Below are positions 6,611 through 7,118 of a stretch of DNA of 7,118 nt, in pieces (within the stretch, counting starts at the first letter, position 1; each line of letters starts with the position of its first letter). Below the pieces are notes generated by a model. The model was not told the origin of the DNA, did not search any database, and saw only the letters and a list, made by a program, of their open reading frames with translations. This DNA is from JAJDFU01 sp964595955. Lineage in GTDB: Bacteria; Bacteroidota; Bacteroidia; Chitinophagales; Saprospiraceae. The stretch lies in contig CAZQSF010000138.1 in assembly GCA_964595955.1 (NCBI GenBank), forward strand, positions 1 to 7,118, in the 5' to 3' direction. The translations under genes and the position numbers were made by a program.

Positions 6611-7033
6611 ATGTTCCCACTCCTTTTTTTGCTGCTCCTGAGCATGCATGCATCCTCCGAAGCCGACGAGCCCAAGGCCAAGAACGTGTTGGGGGATCCT
6701 TTGCAGACCTGTTCGCTGGATCCGCTCACGGGTTTTTACCGCGACGGCTGCTGCCATACCGGACGGGAAGACCGCGGTACCCATGTGGTATGTGCTACGA
6801 TGACGCAAGCGTTTCTCGATTTCACCCGCAGCCGGGGCAACGATCTGAGCCGCCCCAACCCCCGCTACCGATTTCCCGGCCTGAAGCCGGGCGACCGCTG
6901 GTGCCTGTGCGCGCTGCGCTGGCGAGAAGCCCTGGAGGCCGGCCTGGCCCCGCCCGTACATCTGGAAGCCACCCACGAAAAAGCGCTCGAATACATTGCT
7001 TTGGAGGTCCTTCAGGACCACCAAGCCAATTAA
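6611..7033 (+). CDS. DUF2237 family protein, signal-peptide-bearing copy
   Basis: This 140-residue paralogue of the upstream gene has the same core shifted by 17 residues: NVLGD at 25-29, Cys34, Cys47-Cys48, Cys61, FPGLKPGDRWCLCA at 88-101 and LEATHEKAL at 118-126. All six cysteines and both histidines are kept. It differs by an N-terminal extension, MFPLLFLLLLSMHASSEADE, whose hydrophobic core and small residues (MHA-SS) look like a Sec signal peptide, so the mature protein may be periplasmic. The extension has no Lys or Arg before the core, which is unusual. An ATG at 6644 would give a cytosolic form without it, and an in-frame CTG at 6593 would add LKNSRR in front of the core. The last residues after 126 diverge from copy one. 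The gene lies 7 bp after copy one and is followed within 3 bases by a hairpin, so it is probably the last gene of the unit. Confidence 0.92.
   Translation: MFPLLFLLLLSMHASSEADEPKAKNVLGDPLQTCSLDPLTGFYRDGCCHTGREDRGTHVVCATMTQAFLDFTRSRGNDLSRPNPRYRFPGLKPGDRWCLCALRWREALEAGLAPPVHLEATHEKALEYIALEVLQDHQAN
6683..6988 (+). repeat. Tandem gene duplication, copy 2 of the shared core
   Basis: This is the partner of 6244-6549. The nearly identical part is 6872-6988, containing the 44-base exact run at 6932-6975. Similarity ends sharply at both the N-terminal extension and the C-terminal tail, so the duplication covers the DUF2237 core and not the flanks. Confidence 0.9.
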
Positions 7034-7035
7034 CC

Positions 7036-7058
7036 CGGAAAATTCACCGAATTTTCCG
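7036..7058 (+). terminator. Hairpin after the DUF2237 pair
   Basis: Perfect 10-bp arms CGGAAAATTC (7036-7045) and GAATTTTCCG (7049-7058) enclose an ACC loop, starting 3 bases past the stop at 7033. A small GCCC-GAA-GGGC hairpin follows at 7058-7068. There is no T-run directly behind the stem, so termination efficiency is uncertain. The remaining sequence to 7118 is AT-richer and contains the palindrome CAAAATTTTG (7079-7088). I see no gene start or complete promoter there. Confidence 0.6.
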
Positions 7059-7118
7059 CCCGAAGGGCTGACGAATTGCAAAATTTTGTAAATCAAACCA
7101 TTACGAATAATACAGTTC

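Noticed and set aside
6383..7096. Minus-strand open frame (237 codons) across both DUF2237 genes
   Set aside because: It repeats internally only because it lies opposite the duplicated genes, and it has no independent coding evidence.
1..7118. Defence system, mobile element, CRISPR array or RNA gene
   Set aside because: No transposase, integrase, nuclease, toxin, regularly spaced repeats, terminal inverted repeats, or tRNA/rRNA-like sequence was seen on either strand.

Overview
The window looks like chromosomal DNA of a GC-rich member of the Bacteroidota. The supporting signs are an exported S46 dipeptidyl-peptidase, signal peptides ending in an A-Q junction, and exact matches to the Bacteroidota -7 promoter box (TAnnTTTG) in front of two genes. 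No Shine-Dalgarno sequences stand out. A Saprospiria-like lineage is possible, but that is only a guess. I see no rRNA, tRNA, CRISPR array, phage gene or insertion sequence.

Layout. Positions 1-110 hold at most a doubtful partial reading frame on the minus strand. A strong 12-bp-stem hairpin at 110-143 follows and closes the minus-strand S46 peptidase gene (188-2269). A 53-bp divergent gap separates this gene from a plus-strand Dph6-type PP-loop ATP pyrophosphatase (2323-3000). That gene converges, with only 9 bp between the stop codons, on the minus-strand pdxH (3010-3645). An 81-bp divergent gap carrying a good -7 box opens a plus-strand run of four genes. These are a cysteine-containing coiled-coil lipoprotein (3727-4269), an exported FnIII/purple-acid-phosphatase-like metallophosphoesterase (4315-6180), and two tandem DUF2237 genes (6223-6603 and 6611-7033). 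The window ends with a 10-bp-stem hairpin at 7036-7058 and about 60 bp of AT-richer intergenic sequence.

How the genes fit together. The S46 peptidase and the metallophosphoesterase carry signal peptides, and the coiled-coil protein carries a lipobox, so much of the window encodes cell-envelope or periplasmic proteins. These would take up peptides, release phosphate or perform structural roles. PdxH makes pyridoxal 5'-phosphate in the cytosol and looks like a stand-alone housekeeping gene.

The most unusual part is the DUF2237 pair. The first copy is a plain cytosolic-type protein. The second keeps every cysteine but has gained a hydrophobic, signal-peptide-like N-terminus. Their 3' halves are almost identical at DNA level while their 5' halves are clearly diverged, which suggests gene conversion within a tandem duplication. 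DUF2237 has no established function, so an exported paralogue is the best lead in this window.
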